Positions 49,701 to 61,258 of a stretch of DNA of 64,000 bases are shown here, in pieces. Position numbers and translations under genes: made by a program. The notes below the pieces were generated by a model. It was not told the origin of the DNA, did not search any database, and saw nothing but the letters and a program-made list of their open reading frames with translations. How positions within the stretch are numbered: position 1 is the stretch's first letter; each line of letters opens with the position of its first letter. The DNA is from Proteromonas lacertae (Eukaryota > Sar > Bigyra > Opalinata > Proteromonadidae). Location of the stretch: positions 144,357 to 208,356 of the forward strand of contig NGBS01000299.1 in assembly GCA_002245135.1 (NCBI GenBank), written 5' to 3'.

Positions 49701-52700
49701 CTGGAATATTAGACATATTAATATCAATATTTAAACGTAATTTCCAGTCACAATGGTTAATATCTATTACTTTAAACACAATTGGAATGTTGGGAGAAAT
49801 ACCAAAATATTCAACTGAATTAATAAAAGAGAAGAAGATAGTAAATGAAATAATATTAAACAACTGGACTGATCCAATGATTGGAAATGTCTGTTTACAT
49901 TGTGCAAGTATTTTAGGACAAGAAAAAGAGAGTTATGAGTTATATATGGAGAAGAATATTGAGAAAGTGTTGGAAGATTCATTGGAAAAGAGTTTAAAAG
50001 ATAATGAATGCGACAGTACCAATTTGATTGAAATGTTGATTACAATTTGGAAACATAATCATAAGTTTAGTATATTTAAAAGAAAAGACATTATTCCAAT
50101 AATATTAGAAATATGTCGCAAGAATACACATAATATTTCTACTCTGTATAAAGCAATTATTCTTCTATCCTTAATGGTATGTGAAAAAGAGAAATATCAA
50201 AATGCTATTATTGAATCACTATCACATAAACAAAAATTATCTATATTTCTTAATATAATGGATAAAGTATCAAGTCTTAAAGAGAAGAAGTTTAGGCCAT
50301 ATTCAAAATACAATTATACTATCGTGTTTGAATATTTATAAAACTATTTTACCACAAATAGAAGCTGAAAAGTATAAAAAGTATTTTGGTGAGAGTGAAG
50401 ATTATATAATATCATTTATCAATGTATTAATCAAATATTCATCTGAAGAAGTAGTAGAAATTTGTAAAGAAGTGTTGACAATTATTATGACAGAAAATGA
50501 TATAATAAATTTAATAGATAAAGCCAAAAAGCATGTAGAAGATAATGAAAATAATTTAGAGAAATGTTTATTATATTTAGATTATTTGACTTTACCTTAT
50601 ACATTAAGTAATAAATTTTCATCTCGTGAAGCAGAAAATATAATAGAACCAATGAATTCTTTAATCCATCATTATTTACAAATGATAGGAAATGAAAAAG
50701 AGAAAGAAAGAAAAAAGTTCTTTGATAAGTGTTTGCAGTGTATATTGAGATTGTTCCATATTAATAATGAATTATCACTTGATCAATTTGTACCAGTTCT
50801 TTTGATTCTTGTCAAAGAACAAGTTACTTATGAAAATATTCTTTGTCTCAATATCTTATGTAATAACGAGAGGTTTAGAAAATTAATAGTCGAAACACAT
50901 CCTGAATTATATATCTTTCCTCCTTTACATACAAAGGAAGTTGATAAGAATTCAATAATGATTAAACATTTATTAAGTTTCATCAGAACTTTAGAAGAAG
51001 AGGAAGAGTTTAAAAAGTATATTGCATTACCACAAACTGAAGATGGTGAAGATATTTGTAATGTAATTGGTAATTTAATATCAAATACCAATGATTTTAC
51101 TATTATTCATATATCATTACAAATATTGAGTGAATTAATTGAAGCATGGGGTGAATCTCCATTAAAATCAGAAGTAATAGTAAATTCATTAGTAAAAGTG
51201 TTATATCAAATAGACCAAGGTGAAATACAAGCTGTTGCTACTATAAATAATAATAATGAAAATGATAATAACAATAATGCAAATGCTCTTGTCAAAAGTG
51301 ATAGTAATTATGATATTATGTTAAGTTCAAGTAATTTACATATATGCGATGATATACTTCCTGAAAGATATAGTGAATTAAATATTGATAATGAAACAAT
51401 TGAAGAAGATTTACAAAGCATATTAACACTACTTGGATCTTTTTTCCAAAATAGTGAAAATACACAAGTAATCTGTAGTTATAGTTCAAATGGTATAAAA
51501 ACAATAACCCATATAATTGAAACAACCAAAAATTTTGATATAATTTGTGGATGTGTAGGTGTATTAGTAATGATATGTCAAACTGAAGATGGTGTCTTAT
51601 GTGTCACTGAATATCCCTGGGCTGACTTAATGTTACTTATTATTAATCAATATGATGATGAAGATTCTGTTACTATGATTTGTACTTTATTATCTACAAT
51701 GTTTAATTTTGATTCGATGTTAGAAGAATTATGTGAAGTATTAGTTACATCTGAATTGTTAGCAAAATTGACAAAATTAATACCAACCTTTGAAAATGAT
51801 GAGTTGAAACAAGTTCAAACTGATTTATTGACAAAAATAGCTAAATCTGGTGTATTTTTACAACCAGCTATGTTTAAATGTTTAAATGAATTATTAGGTG
51901 TATGTAAAAATATAGCTGATGATAATGAAAAAGCATTATTACCTAGATTTAATAATGCTTTTCAAACACTTATTGATCATTTAGAAAGTGAAAATTATCA
52001 AAAATTATTTGTAAGAATTCAAGGAATTAATTGTACTTGTATGTGTATTCAAGAAATGAGAAAATCAAAGAGATATAAAAACAGTGAATCATTATTGAAG
52101 AAATTAATAGAATTATTAGACACTTTAAGTTATAAAGGAGCACCAATAGAGAATCAGGTTAATGAATTCACTTCAATCATTAAAGATTGTGAAAAGAAAG
52201 TCTCATTATTTGATCCAATCTTCTCTTGTATATACAAATATAGCAAAACAGAAGATAATTGTACATTATTAATATCAAAGAATATAATAGAGACAATCAT
52301 GACTACTGTACAATATTATCCATCTAATTTAACAGTACAAAGTTGGGCATGTAAATTGTTCGATATTTATTCACAATATAATACATCAATAATGAGATTA
52401 CTTAATCATGGAGTATTATTCTTTATAATGATATGTTTGAGGAAATTTATTGAAGATTCTGAAGTATTAGAATCATCTGCAAATATATTATCTCGATTAA
52501 TTTGTAATGATGTGTTGAATGATTTTGTAGAAGACGATGGTGTGACAATAGTATTAGAAATACTCAAGAAAAGATGTGATATTCAACAAATATTAGAACC
52601 ATTATTAAAGATTATATTGTTAGTGATGAGAAATCCTGATTATATACAAAAAGTACTGAATTCTGACATTATTAATATTGGTTTATCAATAATGTTGATG

Positions 52701-55640
52701 TATACAGACGAATCATTACATGAAATATGTAAAGAAATATTAAGGAAATGTATAAATGATAATGTCATAAATGCAATATTAAAGGAAGTAGATGATTCAA
52801 ATGGAAATGATTTGATAAAAGGTTTAAGTAAGATTACTGTTTTATTCTCAATTCCTTCAATACAATCAATGGTACCAGCTGATACAGTATATGGAATAAT
52901 ATTTCCTATTTTGGATAGAAGTTTATCAGATCCTACAGTGTGTAGATTAATATCACAAATTTTTGGATTATTTGAATTCCCACAATTAATTGAGAAGTTT
53001 TGTAGTGAATATGATTTAATACCAAAGATATTTGATGAAATGAGTGATAAGTCTCAAGATTCTTATGTCTTATACTCATTATTTGAGTTATTATATGCTC
53101 TTTGTTTAACAATGTCATTTGCTGAAGAATTCTGTCAGACAAACAGATTACAATTGATATTATCAACAGTTAAATTGCATATAACAGAAGATAATATAAT
53201 TACATCATTCATTCGATTGTTGAATAGAATAGGAGAGTTATTGCCAATTGATTCTGTAGGATGGAGTGGATTAGCTCATTCATATACAATATCAATTTAT
53301 AAACAAGTATTAGATGAGATTATATTATTGAAAAATAGAGAAATGTTATTGAAATTTATTAATTTCTTTATAATTATAAGTAAAGATAGTGATACAGTTC
53401 GAATTGAGAATATTATTACATCTGATATAAAAGATAATATTTTATCAGTTATCAATGTATATTTAGATGATGTAGAATTGCTTTACCATTTTCTTACATT
53501 AATTACTTATTGGATTATTAATGATACAGCAGCAGATGAATTTTTGTCAAAAACACTCCAAAATATAATCGATATATTATCTAGACATAAGTCAAATCCA
53601 AAGCTAATGAGTGCTACTTTGAATTATTTGGTTTGTATTTCTAGATACCAATCATCGTGGAATCAATTCTTAAGTACAAAATCAATAAGTAAAATTCAAG
53701 CTGTTATTCAAGTTCATTTGTCAGTACCAAGTATTGTTGCTAGTGGAAATATTCTATTGATTAAATCAGGCAAAGAATTAAGTGATAAATATATGATTCA
53801 TGTATTGAAAGTAAACAGTGAAAATCCAGATATTCATGCATTTACTGGATTATTTGAACAGATCGATACATTTGCAGTTATATCACATCAAGATGCATTA
53901 CAAGCCAAGCATGTAATGGAGAATAGATTATCAGTTAGAATACTGAAGATAATGGAAAAAGAGGTTTTGAACCAATCTAGTAATATATTATTACCAGCTG
54001 CAAAGATATTACAAGATGTAGAATTGAATGAAGAAATAGCACAATTAATAGCTGAAGAGAATTGTATTCCAATATTATTATCAATAATGAAGAAGAATAT
54101 ATCAACTTTGAAAATTCTAAAACCATTGTTACATTATATGTCTAAATTATGTTTACATGATAGTTTAAAAACACAAATATATCAAAATGATGGTATTGAT
54201 ATGCTATTAGATATTTGGAATAATTGTTTTGATGAAACTGGTAGTAAATCAAGAATGAAGATTATCAATAGGTGTTGTATATGTTTATCAAATCTAACAT
54301 TCTATAAAGAAGATTGTGTTAATGCATTTCTAGATCATGATGGTTCTCATGCAATAAAATATACACTTCAGAATTATAGTAATGAACCTGATTTGCCTGT
54401 TATTAATTCTACTCTGAATCTATTGTCAAATTTACTATATGAAAATATTCGAGCAAAACAAATAATATCAAAAGACTGTTTAGGTGAAATAATTAGATTA
54501 TTGGATGATCAATCTGGTGATAGAGAAATGTTAGAAGTATTAATTCATGTAATTGGTAATATTGCATCTTATACTGATAATATTCCAGTTCTTTTTGAAA
54601 ATAATATAATAATGAAAATATCGAATTGTCTAGAATTGTATGAAACTGATTATACTATTTTGCAAGACTTATTTTTAGTGATTAATCATTTAACATCAGA
54701 AAAAACAACATTCATTCAAAGAAATGTAGAATTGGATAATCGAACATATGTATGTAATTCCAAATTTTTAAACACTGTTATATCAATAATGCTGAATGGA
54801 TATACAAATAATGAATTAATAATGTGCGGATTAGAGATATTATTAAGTTTAGTTAACGAGCCACAATGTGTAAGGCAAATGAGAGAATTTAGAGTATTAG
54901 AATTGATGTTATTATTATTTGATATATATTCATATGATATTATTATTATGGAGTATTCTGTAACTTTGTTAAATTCCTTGCTTAGCCAATCGGATGAGTT
55001 TGTATTAGAATGGGTAAAATATCATGGATTAGAATTAACAGTATTTGCAATAGAAGTAAATATTCATAATTTATCATTCATTGAATCTTCAATAGAATCA
55101 ATTACAAAATGTGTTATTAAAGTGAATATTACTGAAGATATCATTCCACCACAACTAATTCCAACCATTGTTTCTACATTAAATGATGGAAGTAATAATA
55201 AAGCAGATTCTCCCTATATTATTATATGTTTTATACTGTTTGAAGCTTTAGCTACTTTATGTTTTACAAAAACATTGTTAGTTGATGGAATGATAGAGAC
55301 AATAATAAAGAATATGAAGATGCATTTAGGTAATACTGTATTGCTTGAACATGGTTTGAATTTAATATCACTACTATCATTTGATCCAAAATCAATATCA
55401 GAATTTCTTTCAAATAATGCAGTTATACTCCTATTGACTATAGTAACAAGACATTTTAATAAAGTTAGAATAATGGAATTAGTTGTACAAGCAATAGATA
55501 ATTTTGTTACTGTTAGTAAAGAGATGAGAGATATATTGAGAAAGAACCAAATTAGGGATTTCTTGTGTTTGTTTCAAGCATATGAGAGTGAGAAAATTAA
55601 TGGATTATTGCTGAGCATTTTAACAATTCTTGGATATTAA
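46712..55640 (+). CDS. Very large armadillo/HEAT-repeat protein (needs one +1 shift)
   Basis: Eight exons joined by introns 46767-46792 (GTAC), 46889-46912, 47042-47073, 47308-47340, 47719-47756, 47907-47940 and 48091-48128, then a +1 shift at TAA 50339, give about 2,900 residues. The protein is almost entirely alpha-helical armadillo-like repeats. Typical units are VIGNIASYTDNIPVLFENNI, CGLEILLSLVNEPQCVRQMR and LNLLSNLLYENIRAKQIISK. A short Asn-rich insert (51245-51290) lies between repeats. There is no membrane segment or enzymatic domain. Large ARM proteins act as scaffolds; some protist examples sit on flagella or the cortex, but I cannot name the family. Confidence 0.8.
50336..50342 (+). 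other. Putative +1 frameshift site TTA-TAA-A in the armadillo gene
   Basis: The first frame ends YTIVFEYL-TAA (50339-50341). Skipping T50339 gives AAA ACT ATT and the 1,767-codon second frame (KTILPQIEAEKY). Candidate GTAT or GTGT introns ending TAG in this neighbourhood are all of length 2 or 0 mod 3, so they do not restore the frame. A 16-nt intron ending AAAG would, but is shorter than any intron found here. Confidence 0.6.
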
Positions 55641-55887
55641 ATATTGCTTTGCTATTCTATTTTCTGTGTGTATTATTAAAAATTTTACCTGTTTATATAC
55701 ATATCTTTCACCCTAACTCTTGTGTTTCAGTTGTTATATATGGCATTTACATTAATATAATAACTATAAAAAATATTCATGGAGATAAAAGGATTGAATG
55801 ATATTATCAACCTTTTTTGGAAGAAAACATATATTCGTTTCAGAACAATCTTTGTGTTTTTGTTTATTCATTTTTTTAGATCTTATA

Positions 55888-56735
55888 ATGAGTTATGTAT
55901 TATAATATTGGTATTTTATTATAGAATCTTGCTGAAGCTGCTGAAAAAATAGTTAATGAAAGATTTGCTTGCAGAAAATATAAAGATCAGCAAATCTCCA
56001 GTGGATTATTAGAAAGAATTTTAGGTTATACCATGGTATAGCAATATTTAAGTATTATAAATATTAGAGAGCACCATCATCACTAAACATGGCTCCTTAC
56101 CGATTGATTGTAGTAAAAGACAAAAAGATGTTAGAAAACTTGCATGAATGTTATACAGACTTTAATATAGAAGCAACAAAGAACATACAAGCTGCTGTCG
56201 TGTTTTGTGCTGATCAAAGTATAATTAAATGATTTCATACTCATATATTGTAATAGAACCAAGTCAGAATTATGATGAATTTAGAAAACTATCGGAAGCA
56301 TCAGGCAAAACTGAAGAACAAACACAAATGACTTTAAAGTACTGCGATATGTTATACCCAGCATCATGTGCAGAATATCCATGTAAATGTGGTAAATACA
56401 TTAATCCAGCAATTGTATAATATTTCGCTTATTTTATACACTTCAATTAGTCATGGTCTAATCAAAGTATTGGTTTAATTGCACAACAGTTTATGTTATT
56501 ATGTGCAGCTAATGGTTTATCAACTCTTCCAATGGGAGGATTCATTGAATCAAAAGTGTGTAATGTATTGAAAGTACCAAAAACATATACTCCTCAATTA
56601 ATCATTGCAGTGGGTTATGCTGCTGAAGGAGCTCATCATTATATCTCCAAAAGATATGATCCAGATCATTTAATTTACGAAGATGAATTTGGAAATAGTT
56701 ATAAGGGCATTGCAGTTCCTGAAATCAAGCAATAA
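55888..56735 (+). CDS. Nitroreductase-family FMN oxidoreductase
   Basis: Five exons (introns 55897-55924, 56036-56067, 56219-56256 and 56415-56450) splice to 237 residues. The FMN-binding N terminus reads AEKIVNERFACRKYKDQQIS, then RAPSSLNMAPYRLIVVKD, matching the family RRSxRxF and APSxxNxQPWRFIVV motifs. The C terminus has IGLIAQQFMLLCAANGLSTL and PQLIIAVGYAAEG (family 'a..N~~LaA.a~GLGtc' and 'iaiGYp'). The enzymes use NAD(P)H to reduce nitroaromatics, quinones or flavins, often in anaerobic or microaerophilic microbes. The frame is open upstream of the chosen ATG, so a longer N terminus is possible. Confidence 0.9.
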
Positions 56736-57279
56736 ATCATATAATGATGTAATTGTGCTTTGATTGTATAGAATATGTTTAAATGGGGGTATTAATGGCA
56801 ACCATAATAAAATAAATGTAATAATATTTTTTTCACAACAATTAAAATATCAACTAGTAGACACTGACTATAAATCGAGGAAATACAAAATTTTTTATTT
56901 TAAAATACACTTTGGCTTGATCTAGTCAAGCTCTATAAGTTTAATCTCTTAAAAAACAATAGCTAATAGTTTATGCTAATAAATTAAACGCCATATGTGT
57001 ATCAAAAAAACTAACAAACAGTTTGGAAGTATAGAATACAAAAGTTACAACACAATAATCTTGCTGTTTGTACTAGAAAAGCTATAAAAGTGGGGAATGT
57101 AATTTATATACTCACTACTCTAAAAAGAGTTGGTAAGTTTTTTTATCATTGTTGATTAATATTCTGTTTTTTTATAGGTATGGTATTTATAAAGTGATAC
57201 AAAATAACAATAAAGGAAGAATATTCATTCATTTTATGGGTGGTTTTATGTTTACAACGTAATTTTATTCGTTTCAAAA
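56736..57279. other. Intergenic, 544 nt
   Basis: Spacer between the nitroreductase and metzincin genes. A GTAAGT...TTTTTATAG segment at about 57134-57178 could be an intron in the 5' leader of the metzincin gene. Otherwise only AT-rich sequence; no coding exon is convincing. Confidence 0.4.
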
Positions 57280-60054
57280 ATGAATTCTTTTTTATTCTTT
57301 TTGTGTATTAGTGTTACATATGCTGTAAGAGTCATAAATGCTACTGTTGAGGTAAATTTAGATACACAAGGAGGTGTTTATTTTGCCTATGAACAAGTTT
57401 TCATTAATCGAGTCTTGAATTATAGAGATTTCAGATTATCTGCGGGTTATGGTAAAGCTACATTCGATATAGTAGATCATGACATAACCCTTATACACTT
57501 CTTCCCTTTGCCTGAACCAAAAATCGAAAAATCTACAGGACCTTACTCTCCACTTTATAGAAAAGAAATATATATAACGATATTTAGAGGTTCTGATAGA
57601 AAAATCCCATCCAAATGTTTATCTGTAGAAAGAATAAGAAGTTATGTGAAATATGTGGAATTAGGAATGAGATTATGGTCAGCAAATCAGATCAGTATAT
57701 ATCAAGGAGATGATATGTACATCAGTAACTGTTTAGTAATCGATGACAGCTATTACGTTAAAGGCGATGTCAGAAATCCGTTGTTAATTGAATCAAATAA
57801 AACTAAATTAGTTCCTAATGTTGGTATTCGATGGTTTATAACAGATGATTTCCCTGGTGAATGGATAGGTTTAGCATTAATAGGAAATCCATGGGTGGCA
57901 GTTAATTCAAGAGCAAATTATTGGACAATGTCCAAAAGAGGTATAGGTAATGATGATGATAAATGGAATGGAAGAGTTTATACACTAATTCATGAATTTG
58001 GCCATAATTGTGGATTTGATCATAGTGGTACAAGAGGTGTAAGTGAAAGTGGAAATTTTTATAATTTTGATGTTGCTAATAATTATAATGATTGTGGATC
58101 TTATATGGCTAATTGCAACTCATGGAAACATACTGTTACAACTATACAATATTGGCAAGTTATTACTGAAAATAAACCAGAACCATGGCAATATAAAGAT
58201 GTAGAAACAGGTGTTCATAAGTACAGAATATATGCCAATGATCATCCATATTCCAGATACTTCTTGGGTAAAAATGAATCATATCATAGGGATGGAGATA
58301 TATTTGATGGAATTCCTTTCAAATATAACTGTTTAGCTGTTCGAATACTAGTGAATACAAGTTTTACATCGAAATATACTGGTGCCAAAGATTCTTCTGG
58401 TATATTGGTCTTAGAATATAAACACAATCCAACACTTGAAAGCGCTCAAGATTTTGGAATAAGAGTCTTAACAGGATCAAAGAAATTAAGTAATGTATTA
58501 GATGCAAATATTGATAAGCTTGATGGTTGGGGTGATAGTGCAATATTTGGTTATGGAATGGATTATTATCCGTCTGATTTTGATACAGGTACATTAAGAA
58601 TTCGATTAACGAAAATCCATAAAGCACCATTAAAGGGGAATTTAGAAGAATTAGTTGTTAAAGAAGACAAGAGAAACTATGATGAAGCAAGTTATGCAGA
58701 AGTGGAAATCGAATGTTATCCGAATAAGAAATATACTCCTCCAAAAACAACTCCTCCAAAAGGTTTACCTACTTTATTATTTTCTCCGAGTATTCATAAT
58801 TGTAAAAAGAATGCAGATGAAAGTGGTTATTCATGCATTAGATCATCTGCAACACCAAGTGGTTGGTATTACTTTGTAAATGAAAATAACCGAAATAAGC
58901 ATATTCCAAGGTTTTATACAAGTAAAAATGCTTTAATTAAAGGTAGAAATGCAGTTCGTTCATACAGAGGAAATGATTTTACTAATGGAAAAGTATGTTA
59001 TGGTGATGATGGTACAAAATGTATAACAATTACAACAACAGCAATGCTTTATCCAGGTGTGTTAAGAAAAAATTTCCAACATGCTTCAGTGAAAAGAAGC
59101 AAAACACATGGTAAAAATACTACAGTCGAAGATTTAGGAAATGCAAATTTAATATATGGAACTTATGTAGATGTTCCTTCAGGTGGAAGAGTGTATGTAA
59201 CTGATTTATTTGGAAGTGAAAAGAACTTAAGAGTAGTGAAGAAAGTATTTGTAGAGTTATTACCAGAATTAGAAACTGATGGATTTGCTGAAGGAGCTGT
59301 AATAATGAAAGATAGGAATGGAAAAGTAATATATTATGATTCTTTTACATTCTATCAACAAGAAAATGGAAACAGATTAGCATTTGGATATGATGATAAT
59401 AATGAGATAGAATTATCTCCTGCTGTAATTCCGAATGATAAATATACAACCACTTCAATGTTATTTTCAAAATTATTAAAAGCAAATGATTGGTTTATTT
59501 ATCCAATTCTTTATCTGAATGATAATGATTATGTATTAATCGACTTTAAAGGGATAGTGCCAGGTGGATTAGTAATGATAGTAGAAACAGATATGGGTGA
59601 ATATTCTAGAGATTTGAGTGCATTAAGTGGTTTGAATAGTGTATCGTATAAATTAACATTCATGGAAATACATATAGCAACAATTGGTTGGAGTGAAATA
59701 GATAGAATTAAGTTTAATAAAGATGTTGAAATTCAAAATATTAGACCAATATATTCTAATAAAGTTGGAAATCAAATAACAAGTGTAAACGCTGTTAGTG
59801 ATAGTTTAAATTTTGATGGTTATAAATATGAAGTAAATGCACCAAAAGCTGAAGATAAATATATCTATAAAAGAGTAAACGTTGAAATTAATGGTGTAGA
59901 GTATTCATTTGATAATCCAACTTCAATTATAAATCCCTCTAAAAGTTCTTCAAAAGGCTTAAGTGGAGGAGCAATATTTGGGATAATTGTTGGTGTTGTT
60001 GCAGTTATAGTCATTGCTTTAGTTGTATGTAAAATGATTAAATCAAAAAGATAA
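57280..60054 (+). CDS. Membrane-anchored metzincin (M8/M11 gametolysin-like)
   Basis: Single exon, 924 residues. The signal peptide (MNSFLFFLCISVTYAV) is followed by a protease domain with HEFGHNCGFDH at residues 238-248, a perfect HExxHxxGxxH zinc motif. A downstream DCGSYMANC likely supplies the Met-turn. A Cys-containing beta-rich region follows, and a C-terminal helix (FGIIVGVVAVIVIALVVC) with a short KMIKSKR tail makes it type I. Gametolysin-type enzymes act on extracellular matrix or cell walls. All catalytic residues are present, so activity is expected; the substrate is unknown. M8 (leishmanolysin) has a longer gap before its third His, so the compact motif favours M11-like. Confidence 0.88.
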   Translation: MNSFLFFLCISVTYAVRVINATVEVNLDTQGGVYFAYEQVFINRVLNYRDFRLSAGYGKATFDIVDHDITLIHFFPLPEPKIEKSTGPYSPLYRKEIYITIFRGSDRKIPSKCLSVERIRSYVKYVELGMRLWSANQISIYQGDDMYISNCLVIDDSYYVKGDVRNPLLIESNKTKLVPNVGIRWFITDDFPGEWIGLALIGNPWVAVNSRANYWTMSKRGIGNDDDKWNGRVYTLIHEFGHNCGFDHSGTRGVSESGNFYNFDVANNYNDCGSYMANCNSWKHTVTTIQYWQVITENKPEPWQYKDVETGVHKYRIYANDHPYSRYFLGKNESYHRDGDIFDGIPFKYNCLAVRILVNTSFTSKYTGAKDSSGILVLEYKHNPTLESAQDFGIRVLTGSKKLSNVLDANIDKLDGWGDSAIFGYGMDYYPSDFDTGTLRIRLTKIHKAPLKGNLEELVVKEDKRNYDEASYAEVEIECYPNKKYTPPKTTPPKGLPTLLFSPSIHNCKKNADESGYSCIRSSATPSGWYYFVNENNRNKHIPRFYTSKNALIKGRNAVRSYRGNDFTNGKVCYGDDGTKCITITTTAMLYPGVLRKNFQHASVKRSKTHGKNTTVEDLGNANLIYGTYVDVPSGGRVYVTDLFGSEKNLRVVKKVFVELLPELETDGFAEGAVIMKDRNGKVIYYDSFTFYQQENGNRLAFGYDDNNEIELSPAVIPNDKYTTTSMLFSKLLKANDWFIYPILYLNDNDYVLIDFKGIVPGGLVMIVETDMGEYSRDLSALSGLNSVSYKLTFMEIHIATIGWSEIDRIKFNKDVEIQNIRPIYSNKVGNQITSVNAVSDSLNFDGYKYEVNAPKAEDKYIYKRVNVEINGVEYSFDNPTSIINPSKSSSKGLSGGAIFGIIVGVVAVIVIALVVCKMIKSKR

Positions 60055-60207
60055 TGTGGATAGTTATTCACATATATATCTTTATACTTATGTACATTTA
60101 TTCATATATATCTTTATATATGTACCTCTTAATATGATTGTTTTTATATCTATATTGTTTTAGTGAATAATGTTGTTTTGAGTAATTAGATTTAAAAAAA
60201 AAGTCAT

Positions 60208-61145
60208 TTAAGAAAATAATTCTGTTACAATTTGTATTCTAGATCGCATTTTATCGAATATAATCCCCATTTTCTCTTTATCAATTGGACTACCTCCTTC
60301 TTTTTTCATTCCACATATCTTTCCATCTAAACTACAAACTACAGTTATTAAAGAATCCATAAGACTTTCCTCTCGATTAATTGGATCAATTAAATACAAA
60401 TCATTATAAATTCCTATAGTCAGAGGAGAAATAATAGAACATTCAATATTCTTTGTTGTAGCTATTTATATATAATAACAAAAAATAATCATAATAATTA
60501 TACTTCTATCTATAACATATTGTTCATCTTCTCCTTTCACAGCTGATGGGATTTTTAAATCTTTCAATGCTCCTAATAGTGATAAAAAGCAAGCATCAAG
60601 TAATGATCCATCATAATTTGTACATAAAATTGATACTCTTAATACCCATACTGCTTTACTCTTTTCAATACATAATTGACTTAAATCAAAGCAACCTGAA
60701 TTAATAACAGTTCGTGTGATGAATTCAGCTATGCATAATGACTCTTCAGTAGGTTTTCCTAATTTAAATTGAGAATAACATAAAGGTGATAGTATTACAT
60801 TTATATCTACAAGAATATAGTCATATACAAATATATTTATACCCATAAGTCCACATTCTGGTGTTACATCGGAAGGTACTCCTATTTCTAGTTTTATTCC
60901 TGTAATTACACTAGTATTACCTACATTTACTTGGCATGACCCAGCCGCTGTGTGTATTGCATCTATTCATTAATAATGCTAATATTTACTTAATCTAATT
61001 GATATTTTTCTAGCTTCATCGATATTTCTACCATCACTTCTAATATTTTGATCTAAATATCTATACACATATAATGTTCACTTGTATACTTTTGTAACCA
61101 TATTTTGGGAGTTAATTTATAACAGATTTCTTCTTCTTGATTCAT
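60208..61145 (-). CDS. EXOSC8: Exosome core subunit EXOSC8/RRP43 (RNase PH fold)
   Basis: From ATG 61145, a 29-nt GTAT..TAG intron joins PKIWLQK to YLDQNIRSDGRNIDEARK, the family F(L)xxNxRxDGRxxxExR start. Further exons give TAAGSCQVNVGNTSVITGIK and CGLMDINVILSPLC. Then come SKAVWVLRVSILCTNYDGSL and LDACFLSLLGALKDLKIPSA, which match EXOSC8 (AWVLYVDIYCLNYDG..DAALLAAVAALQN) better than EXOSC9 or EXOSC7. The last exon ends in TAA 60208-60210. About 280 residues. In eukaryotes this subunit is catalytically inactive and part of the RNase PH-like ring that processes and degrades RNA. Confidence 0.85.
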
Positions 61146-61258
61146 TATGTTTGATGGTAATTCAAGCTTTTTCTATATTTTTTTTTATATTTGAAAGCAT
61201 AACATAAACCACAACAATTTATATAAAAATCAAAAATATTGAGAATTTGAAAAACATT

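Noticed and set aside
61050-61110. Frame break near the start of EXOSC8
   Set aside because: A 29-nt GTAT..TAG intron resolves it and gives QKYLDQNIRSDGR.
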